NCBI GenBank assembly: GCA_016719895.1
Contig: JADJYG010000002.1
Location: forward strand, 62,001 to 126,000
Source of the DNA: Saprospirales bacterium
GTDB taxonomy: Bacteria; Bacteroidota; Bacteroidia; Chitinophagales; Saprospiraceae
Reading direction: 5' to 3'
Length of the DNA stretch: 64,000 nucleotides
The notes under the pieces were generated by a model. That model ran no database searches, was not told the DNA's origin, and was given only the letters and a program-made list of their open reading frames with translations. Of this stretch, positions 17,723 to 26,290 are shown piece by piece. The stretch's first letter is position 1. Each line of letters opens with the position of its first letter. A program made the position numbers and the translations under genes.

Positions 17723-18904
17723 CTACCAACTCCACCGTACCCGTAAATAAATGCCGTTTCCGGCATTCTCAAGTCGGCCCTGGGCGCCTTCAAGCCAGAA
17801 GAGCTGACCTGTCAGGTCCAGGTCCCAGTTGTCCGCCGCCGACCAGGCTGCTGTGGGCGCCAGGATGATCAGCTGACCATTGGGCGAATACACTGCCGTA
17901 AAAGAAGCCTGCAACAATGGCGTGAAGGGGTGCGAGATGGCCGCCAGGAGCGATAGTTTGCCCGGCATAAGATTGCTGGCAGAAAGGTTCGCCTGCGTCA
18001 GTTGAAGAAGATCGGTACGGTCGCCAAATCCATTAGAATTGACCAGTACGGCGCCATTAAAAAACCAGGAATTGCCAAACAAGGTATTGACCTCCGCAGA
18101 TGCGCTCAGGCTGGCTTCGCCGGCCGTGGAGTCGATCGGGTAAAAGACCGAAACCTCCCCTTTCAGGCCGGCCCGGCCCACATCGCCTGCCCATCCTGTT
18201 CCCGCAGCTACGGTGTGGCGGTATACCCCCGCCATGGCCTGCCAATCGAAACGCCCCGTATGGCCGCCGTACCGCATGGCGCCCACCCAGCCCCGGGCAT
18301 CCCGCGCGGGCCGGATGGCCAGGTCGAGTTGTGAAAATCCGCCTGCCTGATATTGCACCCGCAGCGCATCGGCGCCCGGCCGTTCTTCGTAGTCAAAATC
18401 CAGAAAATTCAAGGCATTAAACCAATCGTTGGGGTTCCAGGTAAGCGCCATTCCCCAGTTGACCCGTTGGCGGCCCAGTCGGACCGTCCAACGCCGTCGC
18501 TGCCACTGGCCCCAAAGCCGGTCGGTCAACACACTGCCGATCAGGGCCGGGCGGCGCACCGGCACGAAAGCCAGATCGAGCAGCCCGGCATCCTGGTCCA
18601 ACGCATCGGCGAAACCCGGCTGCAACCGGACCCACTCCCCATAAAACAGCCGGTTGCGCATTTCCAGGCCAAAAGACCACAGCGTATCCGGAGTATAGCG
18701 GAGGATGACCCGGTTGTGAAAAAATCCGCCGTTGACCAGTGTGTTGGGCCTTTCTGTAAAAAACCATTGTTGCAGGTTTTTTACATAGCCCCGTACCGCC
18801 CAGGCGGACGCATCCAGTGTTTGCCCCGACAAAAGAGACGGTTGAACCGCTAAAGCCAGGCCAAACAAGCCGGCTCGCAATAGTTGAATTACCTGTTGGC
18901 GCAT
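17723..18904 (-). CDS. Predicted outer-membrane beta-barrel protein
   Basis: This 393-residue protein has a signal peptide (GLFGLALAVQPSLLSGQ). It is rich in alternating hydrophobic/polar strands ending in aromatic residues, and it closes with YLRVRWSW, a typical barrel C-terminal strand. The phrases WTVRLGRQRVNWGMALTWNPNDWFNA recall alginate-export or DUF1302-like porins, where RQxVxWG and NPxD are common. It likely forms a pore or channel in the outer membrane; the cargo is unknown. It converges on leuS with a 5-nt gap and no terminator between them. Confidence 0.75.
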   Translation of the reverse strand: MRQQVIQLLRAGLFGLALAVQPSLLSGQTLDASAWAVRGYVKNLQQWFFTERPNTLVNGGFFHNRVILRYTPDTLWSFGLEMRNRLFYGEWVRLQPGFADALDQDAGLLDLAFVPVRRPALIGSVLTDRLWGQWQRRRWTVRLGRQRVNWGMALTWNPNDWFNALNFLDFDYEERPGADALRVQYQAGGFSQLDLAIRPARDARGWVGAMRYGGHTGRFDWQAMAGVYRHTVAAGTGWAGDVGRAGLKGEVSVFYPIDSTAGEASLSASAEVNTLFGNSWFFNGAVLVNSNGFGDRTDLLQLTQANLSASNLMPGKLSLLAAISHPFTPLLQASFTAVYSPNGQLIILAPTAAWSAADNWDLDLTGQLFWLEGAQGRLENAGNGIYLRVRWSW

Positions 18905-18998
18905 GAAGGCGAATATAGCCCGCCAGGCCTACCCTGCCGTATGACCGAAATCAACAAGGAGGTTGATGCCGGTTAAAGCCAAAGGAGGAAAAGGCAGC

Positions 18999-19006
18999 TA
19001 TATTTG
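18999..19006 (+). promoter_or_regulatory. Bacteroidota -7 element (TATATTTG)
   Basis: TATATTTG matches TAnnTTTG, 20 nt before the start codon of the 144-residue conserved protein. No TTG is found at the standard spacing. Confidence 0.5.
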
Positions 19007-19026
19007 TAGCATTAAATAGCATCATT

Positions 19027-19461
19027 ATGACAAATTATAAGAAGCAAATCGGCATTTGGCTGGATTACAAGGAAGCCTTTTTGGTGATCATAGACGAAGA
19101 AAAAGGGGGCGCTCCCGAAGTCCGCCATATCCTTTCCAATATCGAGTGGGGTGTGGCAAAAGGCGGCTCGCATGGCAAAAGCCCCTGGGCTCCGCAGGGC
19201 GGAATCAACGAACAGGCGTTTATGGCCCGGCGCCAAAAAGAAGAAAAGATTTATTTCGAATCCATCCTCCGGGAAATAGACCCGGACACCTGTGAACTCC
19301 TGATTTTCGGCCCTGCTGAAGCCAAACTCGGGCTTCAACGCATGATCGGTGGCATTAAACACTATCGACCTGAAGTGAAAGCGGTGATCACCGCCGGCGC
19401 CATGACGCGAAACCAGATCGTTGCCCAGGTACGGGTGTTTTTTGCAGAAAAAGTGGCTTGA
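19027..19461 (+). CDS. Conserved small protein, possibly related to eRF1/pelota-type domains
   Basis: This 144-residue soluble protein starts KKQIGIWLDYKEAFLVII and has a middle charged stretch, EQAFMARRQKEEKIYFESIL. A later strand-loop reads LLIFGPAEAKLGLQRMI. The GPAEAK phrase and overall pattern resemble a family of small bacterial proteins related to the third domain of eRF1/Dom34, seen here only by recall. It has its own promoter-like element and a terminator downstream. No neighbour suggests a pathway. Confidence 0.7.
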   Translation: MTNYKKQIGIWLDYKEAFLVIIDEEKGGAPEVRHILSNIEWGVAKGGSHGKSPWAPQGGINEQAFMARRQKEEKIYFESILREIDPDTCELLIFGPAEAKLGLQRMIGGIKHYRPEVKAVITAGAMTRNQIVAQVRVFFAEKVA

Positions 19462-19563
19462 GCAACCAGCCCGCTACGGAGAACGATTTTACCGATTTCA
19501 TAAGTTATTGATAGTAAGTGGTTAGTATTGGTATTTGTTATATAGTGCAAGTTTGTTTGACTG

Positions 19564-19600
19564 AAAAACCGGCGTGTCGGGGATCGGCATTCCGGTTTTT
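19564..19600. terminator. Bidirectional terminator hairpin
   Basis: AAAAACCGG (19564-19572) pairs with CCGGTTTTT (19592-19600), giving an A-run on one side and a T-run on the other. It lies between two convergent genes (19461 and 19620), so it can serve both. Confidence 0.75.
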
Positions 19601-19619
19601 TTATTTCAGCCGAACGTAG

Positions 19620-20327
19620 TTACGCGGTGGTAGACGGCGTGGTTCCGGGTTCGTCTTTGGTCACGCGGCCGTCTACAAGGGTACTCACACGCCGGGCCCG
19701 GTCGATGACGCGCCGGTCATGGGTTGAAAACAGGAACGTCATCCCTGCTTCGCGGTTGAGTTTTTCCATGATGTCGAGTAAGGCCGTGGCGGATTGGGAA
19801 TCAAGATTGGCCGTGGGCTCGTCGGCCAGTACAAATTGAGGCTTTGACGCCAGGGCCCGGGCCACCGCTACCCGCTGCTGCTGGCCGCCCGACAACTGGG
19901 CCGGGCGTATATCCATTTTATCTTCCAGTCCGACCGCCGTCAGGAGTTCCCGGACGCGCGCTTCCCGTTCCTTTTTAGGGCGTTTTTGCAGGAGCATGAT
20001 GAATTCGACGTTTTCGCGGGCTGTCAGCACCGGAATGAGGTTAAACGCCTGAAATACAAAACCGATATTGTGCAAACGAAAATCAATCAGGCGATTCGGC
20101 GGCAGTCCGGTGATGTTTACACCGTTAATTTCCACCCAACCGTCGCTGGGTATATCCAGGCCGCCGATAATATTCAGCAAAGTTGTCTTACCCGAGCCGG
20201 AAGGGCCAACCAGGGCTGCAAAATCTCCGCGGTTCAAATGCAAATGGACATTGTTGACAGCATAAACCGGGATCGTATCCGGATTGTACACCTTCGAGAT
20301 GTTGTGCGCGTCGATTACGGCATCCAT
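19620..20327 (-). CDS. ABC transporter ATP-binding protein (LolD/MacB type)
   Basis: This 235-residue ATPase energises the two permeases encoded just upstream. Motifs are GPSGSGKTT (Walker A), LSGGQQQRVAVARAL (signature) and FVLADEPTANLD (Walker B with D-loop). A THD switch follows in FLFSTHDRRVIDRA. I chose the ATG at 20327 (MDAVIDAHNISKVY) because the 43 residues that an earlier start would add are unlike the family and overlap the permease gene. It is the last gene of a four-gene operon: LolA-like, permease, permease, ATPase. Family members move lipoproteins, peptides or drugs across or out of the inner membrane. Confidence 0.93.
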   Translation of the reverse strand: MDAVIDAHNISKVYNPDTIPVYAVNNVHLHLNRGDFAALVGPSGSGKTTLLNIIGGLDIPSDGWVEINGVNITGLPPNRLIDFRLHNIGFVFQAFNLIPVLTARENVEFIMLLQKRPKKEREARVRELLTAVGLEDKMDIRPAQLSGGQQQRVAVARALASKPQFVLADEPTANLDSQSATALLDIMEKLNREAGMTFLFSTHDRRVIDRARRVSTLVDGRVTKDEPGTTPSTTA

Positions 20328-20349
20328 GGGTGGTTTGTTGATTTGTGTG

Positions 20350-21561
20350 TTATTTGCGGATTGCTTCCACGGGTTTGAGGCGCAAGGCTTTGAATGCGGG
20401 GAACATGGCTGCAATAGCAGCGGTGAGCAGCACCAGTTCCATCGTTTGGAGCACATTGTGCCAGGGTAATATGGGGTAAATTATGGAGGCGTAACCAAAA
20501 TTGCGCAAGGTATCGCCCATGATACCGCCCAAGTCGATGCCGGTATGGTGCAGCCAGGCTACTGTTATCCAGGCGGCCAGCAAGCCTGCCGGCGCGCCGG
20601 TCACGGCCAGCAGCACCGTTTCCCAAACAACCATGCGAAAAACCCGCCATCTGTTCATGCCCACCGCCATCAGCACGCCGATTTCGGGGGTTCGTTCCAG
20701 TACTGCCATCAGCATGGTATTGATAATGCCGAACGACAGGGCCACCAGAATGATGGCGATAAAAATGATGGAATAGGTGTCCAGGGAAGACAATACCAGT
20801 GCCGTCTCTGGAGATATTTCCTGCCATCGTTCAATACGATAACCTTTCCATTGCCGTTGCAGCCGGTGAAAAACCGGGTCCAGGGCGTCATCCCGGTGCA
20901 ACAATACGGCGGCTTCGTGCAGCCGGCCGCTCGTGCCGATGAGTTGGTCGAGATCGTCCTTTTGCACAAAGACGTTCAATTCATCCATCGGCGCATTGGT
21001 GGTGCGGTACAATCCGCAAATCCGGAATGCCCCGGAGGTCATGTTCGATGCCGTGTCGAGCAGGGTGAGTACAACCTTGCCTCCGGTTTTCAATTTCATT
21101 TTCTCCGCCAATTTCGTGCTTACCAGCACAGGATGCCGCCTTTCCGTGTCGAGATACTCGCCTTCCGTTACAAAAGCGGCTAATCCTCTGGTCGCTTGTT
21201 CGGCGCCGGGGTTGATCCCGTTAACCTGTATGCCCTGGCTGCCCGATGCAGTAGCGACCATGCCCGTAGTCAGGCTTCGCAAACTGAAGGCTTTTACCTC
21301 CGGCTTTTGTTGTAATATCCGGTTCAGGCTGTCGAAGGGCAGGCTGTATTGCGCTTCGAAGTCATCTGCAAACCGGGGGTGATGAATCTGGATATGGGAA
21401 TGCTCGTTATCGATGGCAATGCGCAAACGGCTATCGCCCATTCCAAAATAGATGGCCATGATAAACAGGCCAGCCCACATCCCAAGGGCTACGGAGCTGG
21501 CAATAAGCACGCTCCGCGTCCGGTTGCGCCAAAGATTTCGCCAGGCAATTATGAAGAGCAT
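20350..21561 (-). CDS. ABC transporter permease, FtsX/LolC type (second of two)
   Basis: This 403-residue protein has the MacB/LolCE layout: an N-terminal helix after MLFIIAWRNLWRNRTRS and a large periplasmic domain (about 45-270). Three C-terminal helices include FGIINTMLMAVLERTPEIGVLMAVGM, interrupted here by the typical ER-E-G coupling motif. It pairs with the ATPase 22 nt downstream and with the permease 84 nt upstream. The two permeases probably form a heterodimer. Confidence 0.92.
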   Translation of the reverse strand: MLFIIAWRNLWRNRTRSVLIASSVALGMWAGLFIMAIYFGMGDSRLRIAIDNEHSHIQIHHPRFADDFEAQYSLPFDSLNRILQQKPEVKAFSLRSLTTGMVATASGSQGIQVNGINPGAEQATRGLAAFVTEGEYLDTERRHPVLVSTKLAEKMKLKTGGKVVLTLLDTASNMTSGAFRICGLYRTTNAPMDELNVFVQKDDLDQLIGTSGRLHEAAVLLHRDDALDPVFHRLQRQWKGYRIERWQEISPETALVLSSLDTYSIIFIAIILVALSFGIINTMLMAVLERTPEIGVLMAVGMNRWRVFRMVVWETVLLAVTGAPAGLLAAWITVAWLHHTGIDLGGIMGDTLRNFGYASIIYPILPWHNVLQTMELVLLTAAIAAMFPAFKALRLKPVEAIRK

Positions 21562-21645
21562 GGTTCCAAAGTTTCAGGTTTCGGGAGTTCAGGATCGTTC
21601 CGGATGGTACCACCTGCGATCTGCCGGTACTGCCCCCCCGGCAAC

Positions 21646-22860
21646 CTATTTTCGCATTGCCTCCACTGCTTTGAGGCGCAATACCCGGATGATGGGGTAA
21701 ACTGCCAGCAGAAGGCCGATTAAGAGTACCGTAATAGCTTGATCAGTAAATATTTTGGCTTTGATAATAGCCGGGAAAATGGCCTCAAAGCCGAATCGTT
21801 CATAGATATCAGCCATATCTCCACCCAATTCAATGGGATGCCTGGTCAGGTACCATACTACCGGGTAGCTCAGGGCAATGCCAAGCAGGCATCCGCAGAG
21901 GGTAAGGAATATGGTTTCAGCAAACACTACCCGGGCAATCGCATGCAGCGGCATCCCCAACGCATTCAACATCCCGAATTCCCGCTGCCGCTCGGCCAGC
22001 ATCATGAGCAAGGTAGAAAAAATGCCAAAGGATATGACCAGATACAATACCCCCAGCATGATATACATGCCGGCTGTGTCGGCTTCGATATGTTGGGTAA
22101 TTTCCGGCATCATTTCCTTCCAGGTCAGGGTTTCCAGGTCTCCCGGCATTGCCTTTTTCAACGCGCCCGCGACAGCCGGCAAATTTTGGGCGCGTTCCAG
22201 TCCGACTACCAGTGAAGTTGCCCGGCCGGCGGCATCGAGCCAGTGCTGCGCCAGGGCCAGGGGCACGTAGGCGATCCGGTCGTTCAACTCCGGTGAACCA
22301 AAGTGCAATACGCCTCCGATGACCACCTTCATGGCAGCCGTACTGCCGAAATACCCTTGCGTGAGCAATACCAGGGTGTCAGCCAGTTGCAAGCCCAGTT
22401 TGGCCGTCAGGCCTTGCGCCACCAAAGCGGCCTCATCGGTTGGTTGCAGCATACGCCCGGCACTGATTTTCGAGCTCAGGTGGGTGATGGTGTCCTCCGC
22501 TACCGGGTCGATGCCAACTACCAGACAACCGCGTGTTTTATCCCCTGAAGAGGCGAGCGCAAAACTCTCCAGGCGAAGGGTGATATGGCGCACTCCGGGA
22601 GTTTGAAGGACCGTTTGACAAACCGTGTCGTTGATCGAAAATGAATTTTCCAGGGTCTGCTCCTCCCAATAGCCTTTGCCGTGTACCTGCACATAACCGG
22701 TATAAAGGCTCACGAGATTCTTCACCAGGTTATCAAATACCCCTTGTTGCAGCGAGACGGTAACAATGGCCAGCAAGACCGCGCTCCCTATTGCACTCAT
22801 CGTGATCAGGGAACGGTGGCGGTTGCGCCAAATATTGCGCCAGGCGAGTTTGAGCAGCAT
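21646..22860 (-). CDS. ABC transporter permease, FtsX/LolC type (first of two)
   Basis: This 404-residue protein has the same architecture as its neighbour. It starts MLLKLAWRNIWRNRHRSLIT and has a periplasmic domain with a C-terminal three-helix FtsX block (LMMLAERQREFGMLNALGMP). The shared WRNxWRNRxRS start indicates a common origin by duplication. It begins 7 nt after the LolA-like gene ends, so the operon is tightly packed. Confidence 0.92.
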   Translation of the reverse strand: MLLKLAWRNIWRNRHRSLITMSAIGSAVLLAIVTVSLQQGVFDNLVKNLVSLYTGYVQVHGKGYWEEQTLENSFSINDTVCQTVLQTPGVRHITLRLESFALASSGDKTRGCLVVGIDPVAEDTITHLSSKISAGRMLQPTDEAALVAQGLTAKLGLQLADTLVLLTQGYFGSTAAMKVVIGGVLHFGSPELNDRIAYVPLALAQHWLDAAGRATSLVVGLERAQNLPAVAGALKKAMPGDLETLTWKEMMPEITQHIEADTAGMYIMLGVLYLVISFGIFSTLLMMLAERQREFGMLNALGMPLHAIARVVFAETIFLTLCGCLLGIALSYPVVWYLTRHPIELGGDMADIYERFGFEAIFPAIIKAKIFTDQAITVLLIGLLLAVYPIIRVLRLKAVEAMRK

Positions 22861-22867
22861 AAGGAGG

Positions 22868-23623
22868 TTACCTGACTTTTGTCAAATTAGCGGTGGTGAA
22901 AAAAGAATCGGCGATCGGCTGATCAAATAGGATTGAGGTATATGTGATCGTTGTTCGATGCCCTTTTTCATCGGCCGGGAACATATCGAGCCGGGCAGGC
23001 AACAACCGCCCGCCGAGCATTTTCAGATCCGATGCGATCATCGTATTCACCAATGTATCATCCTCGTCGTAAAACTCGGTGCGGAGCTGCAAATAATCTT
23101 TTTTATCGATCCAAACCAGTACTTTCCCCCATACCACGGCGGCCTCTGGCTTGGGGATCAGTTGAATCTTATAACACTCCAGACCGCCCTGTTTTTCCGT
23201 ACCCAGGAGGCTATGCACATAATCCTCCGCTACGGAGGCTTCCTTCACCAGGTCGTCGTTGGTAAAATCGGTACCCATCCACGATTCTCCCATCATAGAC
23301 GGCGGCAATTTAATCGTACGTTCGAGGGTTGGAAGCCAGTTCCACACTTCTTTTTTTCGTTTCAGGTAGCCCACCCCTTTGTCTTTGGCTGGCGACTGAA
23401 TCAGGAGCAAAGCATAATCCGAGCCCTTGGTCCATACTTTTATCTCCATACTCCGGGTCCATTTGGGCCGGATGGTTGTTATCGTCATTTGGGCTATCGA
23501 GGTATTCCCACGCGACCTTTCGTCGGCTTTTTGCACAATGGCGCGCGCATCCTGGGCGCCGGCGCAGCGGCAGGCTGCCCAAAAAAGGCAGCAGCATAAT
23601 ACCGGCTTCAATACATTCATCAT
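22868..23623 (-). CDS. Outer-membrane lipoprotein-sorting (LolA-like) protein
   Basis: This secreted protein of about 251 residues has a signal peptide, VLCCCLFWAACRCAGAQ. It follows the LolA-like family seen in Bacteroidota: ARAIVQKADERSRGNTSIAQM, then KRKKEVWNWLPTLERTIKLP and DLVKEASVAEDY. The start is placed at 23623 or 23620 (MMNVLK), since the preceding in-frame residues do not look like protein. It leads the operon with two FtsX-type permeases and their ATPase. This suggests a periplasmic carrier that receives a lipid-linked cargo from the pump. The substrate is not known. Confidence 0.85.
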   Translation of the reverse strand: MMNVLKPVLCCCLFWAACRCAGAQDARAIVQKADERSRGNTSIAQMTITTIRPKWTRSMEIKVWTKGSDYALLLIQSPAKDKGVGYLKRKKEVWNWLPTLERTIKLPPSMMGESWMGTDFTNDDLVKEASVAEDYVHSLLGTEKQGGLECYKIQLIPKPEAAVVWGKVLVWIDKKDYLQLRTEFYDEDDTLVNTMIASDLKMLGGRLLPARLDMFPADEKGHRTTITYTSILFDQPIADSFFTTANLTKVR

Positions 23624-23774
23624 GACGCGCGATTGATTTTTACGGTTTCGTGCCGGCGCCGGCAGCAAGGGAATATTTGTTTCAAACACCGCCACAAATT
23701 GATAAAAATATTTCAGTTTTCCACCGGACAGGTGCAGAAATTATGCATTCCCGCTGAATAAACCATCCATTCCA

Positions 23775-23782
23775 TACCTTTG
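23775..23782 (+). promoter_or_regulatory. Bacteroidota -7 element (TACCTTTG)
   Basis: TACCTTTG matches TAnnTTTG, 46 nt before the ATG of the sigma factor gene. No TTG is found at the canonical distance. It lies in the divergent region shared with the LolA-like operon. Confidence 0.45.
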
Positions 23783-23828
23783 GCGGGAAAACTCCACCAT
23801 TCCCGGCAAATTGCCGGATTACAAACGC

Positions 23829-24425
23829 ATGCTCCAGTTTTTTCGCTCCAATTCGCCCGGATCGCTGACCGACGATGCACTGCTGGCCCGCTACAAGGCG
23901 AGTGGAGAGACCCGCTATCTGGGTGCGTTGTACGCACGGTATATGCCCATGGTGTATGGTGTTTGCCTGAAGATTTTGCGCGATCCAGGGAAATCCGAAG
24001 ATGCTGTGATGGCCATTTACGAAGAGCTGGTGTATAAAGCCCGCGAACATCAGGTGGAGTCGTTTCGCGGTTGGTTATACGTGCTGGCGCGCAATCACTG
24101 CCTGATGGAATGGCGGAAAAATAAACGGCGCCCAACGGACTATCACGCCCCGGAGGATATGGTATACTACGACGCCGTGGAAGGCGCTTTCGACGTGGAA
24201 TTACCCGTTCAGAGTGTCAAACCCCTTGAAAAATGCCTCGATGCGTTGCCGAAACAACAGGGAACAAGCGTGGAAATGTTTTATTTTGAAGAAAAATCGT
24301 ACAAGGATATCGCCCAGCTCCTTTCCGAAGAAATTGGCAAAGTGCGGTCCTATATTCAAAACGGCCGGCGCAACCTGAAAATTTGCCTGGAAAAAGCAGG
24401 CGTGCGCGGCGCCCTGGAATCTTAG
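23829..24425 (+). CDS. ECF-type RNA polymerase sigma factor
   Basis: This protein of about 198 residues redirects RNA polymerase. Region 2 is seen as RYLGALYARYMPMVYGVCLKIL then SFRGWLYVLARNHCLMEWRK. Region 4 ends with EEKSYKDIAQLLSEEIGKVRSYIQNGRRNL, the DNA-binding helix-turn-helix. I use the ATG at 23829 (MLQFFRS); a TTG 18 nt upstream is possible. The next gene, 44 nt downstream, encodes a single-pass membrane protein with an anti-sigma-like N-terminus, so the two probably form a sensing pair. Confidence 0.9.
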   Translation: MLQFFRSNSPGSLTDDALLARYKASGETRYLGALYARYMPMVYGVCLKILRDPGKSEDAVMAIYEELVYKAREHQVESFRGWLYVLARNHCLMEWRKNKRRPTDYHAPEDMVYYDAVEGAFDVELPVQSVKPLEKCLDALPKQQGTSVEMFYFEEKSYKDIAQLLSEEIGKVRSYIQNGRRNLKICLEKAGVRGALES

Positions 24426-24469
24426 TTTCGACTTAATCACGCCCCTGAAAAACCATTGAACAAACGCAA

Positions 24470-25495
24470 ATGATTGACCCTTCTGTGCATACGGACGATA
24501 CGCGTTTCCTCGAACTGCTGGAACGCTGGCTGACGGGCGAGTTTACCCGCTCCGATGAACGGGAACTGCATGCCCTGACGGAAACAGATGCCTTCCGCCA
24601 GGAAGCATGGGAAGGCTTCGCCGCCTTACCCGGCGACCAGCACGAGGTACAACTCGACCGGCTGCGCCAGCGCCTGCTTGGGCGCGCGGGCGGATCGCGT
24701 ATTCCCATCGGTATGTGGATGGCCGCCGCGGCAATACTCTTGCTGGTGGTGGCCGTTGTGTATTTTTTCCCAAACGTTCAAAAACCTCCAGCCGTTTCTC
24801 CTGCCGCCCAATCAACCAACCCGGAGCGCATGCCGGATTCTGCTATTGTTGCAAGGGAACCAAAGGCAGCCGGGCAACCCCAATCCGCGCAGGGTGTCGC
24901 CACCGCCGATAATGAATGGACGGCATCGGAAAGCGCACACGCGGAGGAGACGAGCAGCCCTCCCGTCCGGATTTTCGAAGGGCTGCAGCCGAAGCCAGAT
25001 CTTCCGGACCCGGTGACGGTGGGCGGCCCAGATAAATTCCTGCAAAATGCGCCGCTTAACCCGACTCCCGGCGGCCCGGCAGCGAATTACAAGCCGGACA
25101 ATGCCCCCGCTACAGATGTTACCCGGCAATCGGAAAAAGCAAAAGCAGATGAACGCGCCAAAGATTCAACTGCTGCACAGCCGGCAGCATCTGACAAAAA
25201 AGAGTCGGCAGCAGCCGAAACTGCGCCTTCCGGCGTACCAGCCGGCGGATGGGATAACTTCCACCTTTACCTGCGCCGCAACGCCCGCCTTCCGGATGCC
25301 GCCCGGAATAATAACATCAGCGGAAAAGTGCGCCTCCAATTCACCATCGGACCCGACGGCAAACCGGCCAATGTGCTGGTTATACAGCCCTTGAGGTTTG
25401 GTTGCGATGAAGAAGCCATGCGGTTGATCCGGGAGTTTGACTGGTCGCCTGCCGGCGCCGGCCCGGTTATCGTAGACGTGCCGTTTGTACGCTGA
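24470..25495 (+). CDS. TonB-domain membrane protein with anti-sigma-like N-terminus
   Basis: This 341-residue protein begins with a cytoplasmic part of about 75 residues (FLELLERWLTGEFTRSDERE) like Bacteroidota anti-sigma proteins. A single membrane helix follows (MWMAAAAILLLVVAVVYFF, about residues 83-101). Next comes a long Pro/Ala/Lys-rich periplasmic spacer. The TonB C-terminal domain reads ISGKVRLQFTIGPDGKPANV, then GCDEEAMRLIREFDWSPA. Coupling of outer-membrane state to the ECF sigma factor upstream is a reasonable inference; no TonB-dependent receptor is nearby. Confidence 0.82.
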   Translation: MIDPSVHTDDTRFLELLERWLTGEFTRSDERELHALTETDAFRQEAWEGFAALPGDQHEVQLDRLRQRLLGRAGGSRIPIGMWMAAAAILLLVVAVVYFFPNVQKPPAVSPAAQSTNPERMPDSAIVAREPKAAGQPQSAQGVATADNEWTASESAHAEETSSPPVRIFEGLQPKPDLPDPVTVGGPDKFLQNAPLNPTPGGPAANYKPDNAPATDVTRQSEKAKADERAKDSTAAQPAASDKKESAAAETAPSGVPAGGWDNFHLYLRRNARLPDAARNNNISGKVRLQFTIGPDGKPANVLVIQPLRFGCDEEAMRLIREFDWSPAGAGPVIVDVPFVR

Positions 25496-25568
25496 ACAGG
25501 AAAAATTCTAATTCGGTCGAAAAACCAAGGGTTGGAAAAACCACAGCCTCCTTTCCGCTGTTTAAGGC

Positions 25569-25597
25569 TTGGCTTCGGTAAAAATCCTTTACTTTTG
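25569..25597 (+). promoter_or_regulatory. ribA promoter (TTG, 18 nt, TACTTTTG)
   Basis: TTG at 25569-25571 and TACTTTTG at 25590-25597 are separated by 18 nt, close to the Bacteroidota -33/-7 consensus. The leader to the ATG at 25656 is about 50 nt. This is the best-formed promoter in the window. Confidence 0.65.
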
Positions 25598-25655
25598 CCC
25601 GAATCATTACAGCGTAGTTCCGGTAATCCTCACGGCCGGAGCGTTATTTTACCAC

Positions 25656-26240
25656 ATGAATCGACAGGCTGAGGCCAGGATACCGACCCGTTTGGGTAAT
25701 TTTAACATGATCGCTTATGCTGCCAGTGCAGACGAGCGCATGCCGCATATTGCACTGGTAGCCGAAGGGTTTGATCCATCTATCCCCGTACCCGTTCGGA
25801 TACACTCGGAGTGTATGACCGGCGACCTGTTCGAGTCCCGCCGCTGTGATTGCGGTGAACAATTGGATGCCTCCCTGCGAATTGTCATCGAGCGTGGCGG
25901 TGTTCTGGTATATTTACGCCAGGAAGGCCGCGGCATCGGCCTCATCAACAAACTCAAAGCCTACAACCTGCAGGACCTGGGCTTTAATACCGCCGAAGCC
26001 AATACCCACCTGGGGTTCGATGTGGATGCACGTCAGTACGAATGCGCCATCCACATTTTACAAGACCTCGGTATTACGCAGGTGGAACTCATTACCAATA
26101 ACCCCGATAAAGTAGACGCGCTGCGGAAATCTCCCATACAAGTGGCCGCCCGGATTCCGCTGGTGATTCAGCCGCATGCTGAAAATCGCGATTACCTGGT
26201 CACGAAACAGGAGCTGATGGGGCACTTGCTTGGGTTGTAA
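25656..26240 (+). CDS. ribA: GTP cyclohydrolase II
   Basis: This 194-residue cytoplasmic enzyme catalyses the first step of riboflavin synthesis, opening GTP to a diaminopyrimidine with release of formate and pyrophosphate. The zinc cysteines C53, C64 and C66 lie in HSECMTGDLFESRRCDCGEQ. RQEGRGIGLINKLKAYNLQD is the nucleotide/catalytic segment. Start 25656 fits the family N-terminus and lies downstream of a good promoter. It is a stand-alone RibA, not fused to RibB; no other riboflavin genes are in the window and no FMN riboswitch is seen. Confidence 0.96.
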   Translation: MNRQAEARIPTRLGNFNMIAYAASADERMPHIALVAEGFDPSIPVPVRIHSECMTGDLFESRRCDCGEQLDASLRIVIERGGVLVYLRQEGRGIGLINKLKAYNLQDLGFNTAEANTHLGFDVDARQYECAIHILQDLGITQVELITNNPDKVDALRKSPIQVAARIPLVIQPHAENRDYLVTKQELMGHLLGL

Positions 26241-26290
26241 CGCTACGTGCGATCCTATTTTCAGAACAATACCGCGAAATCAATTCCTAT

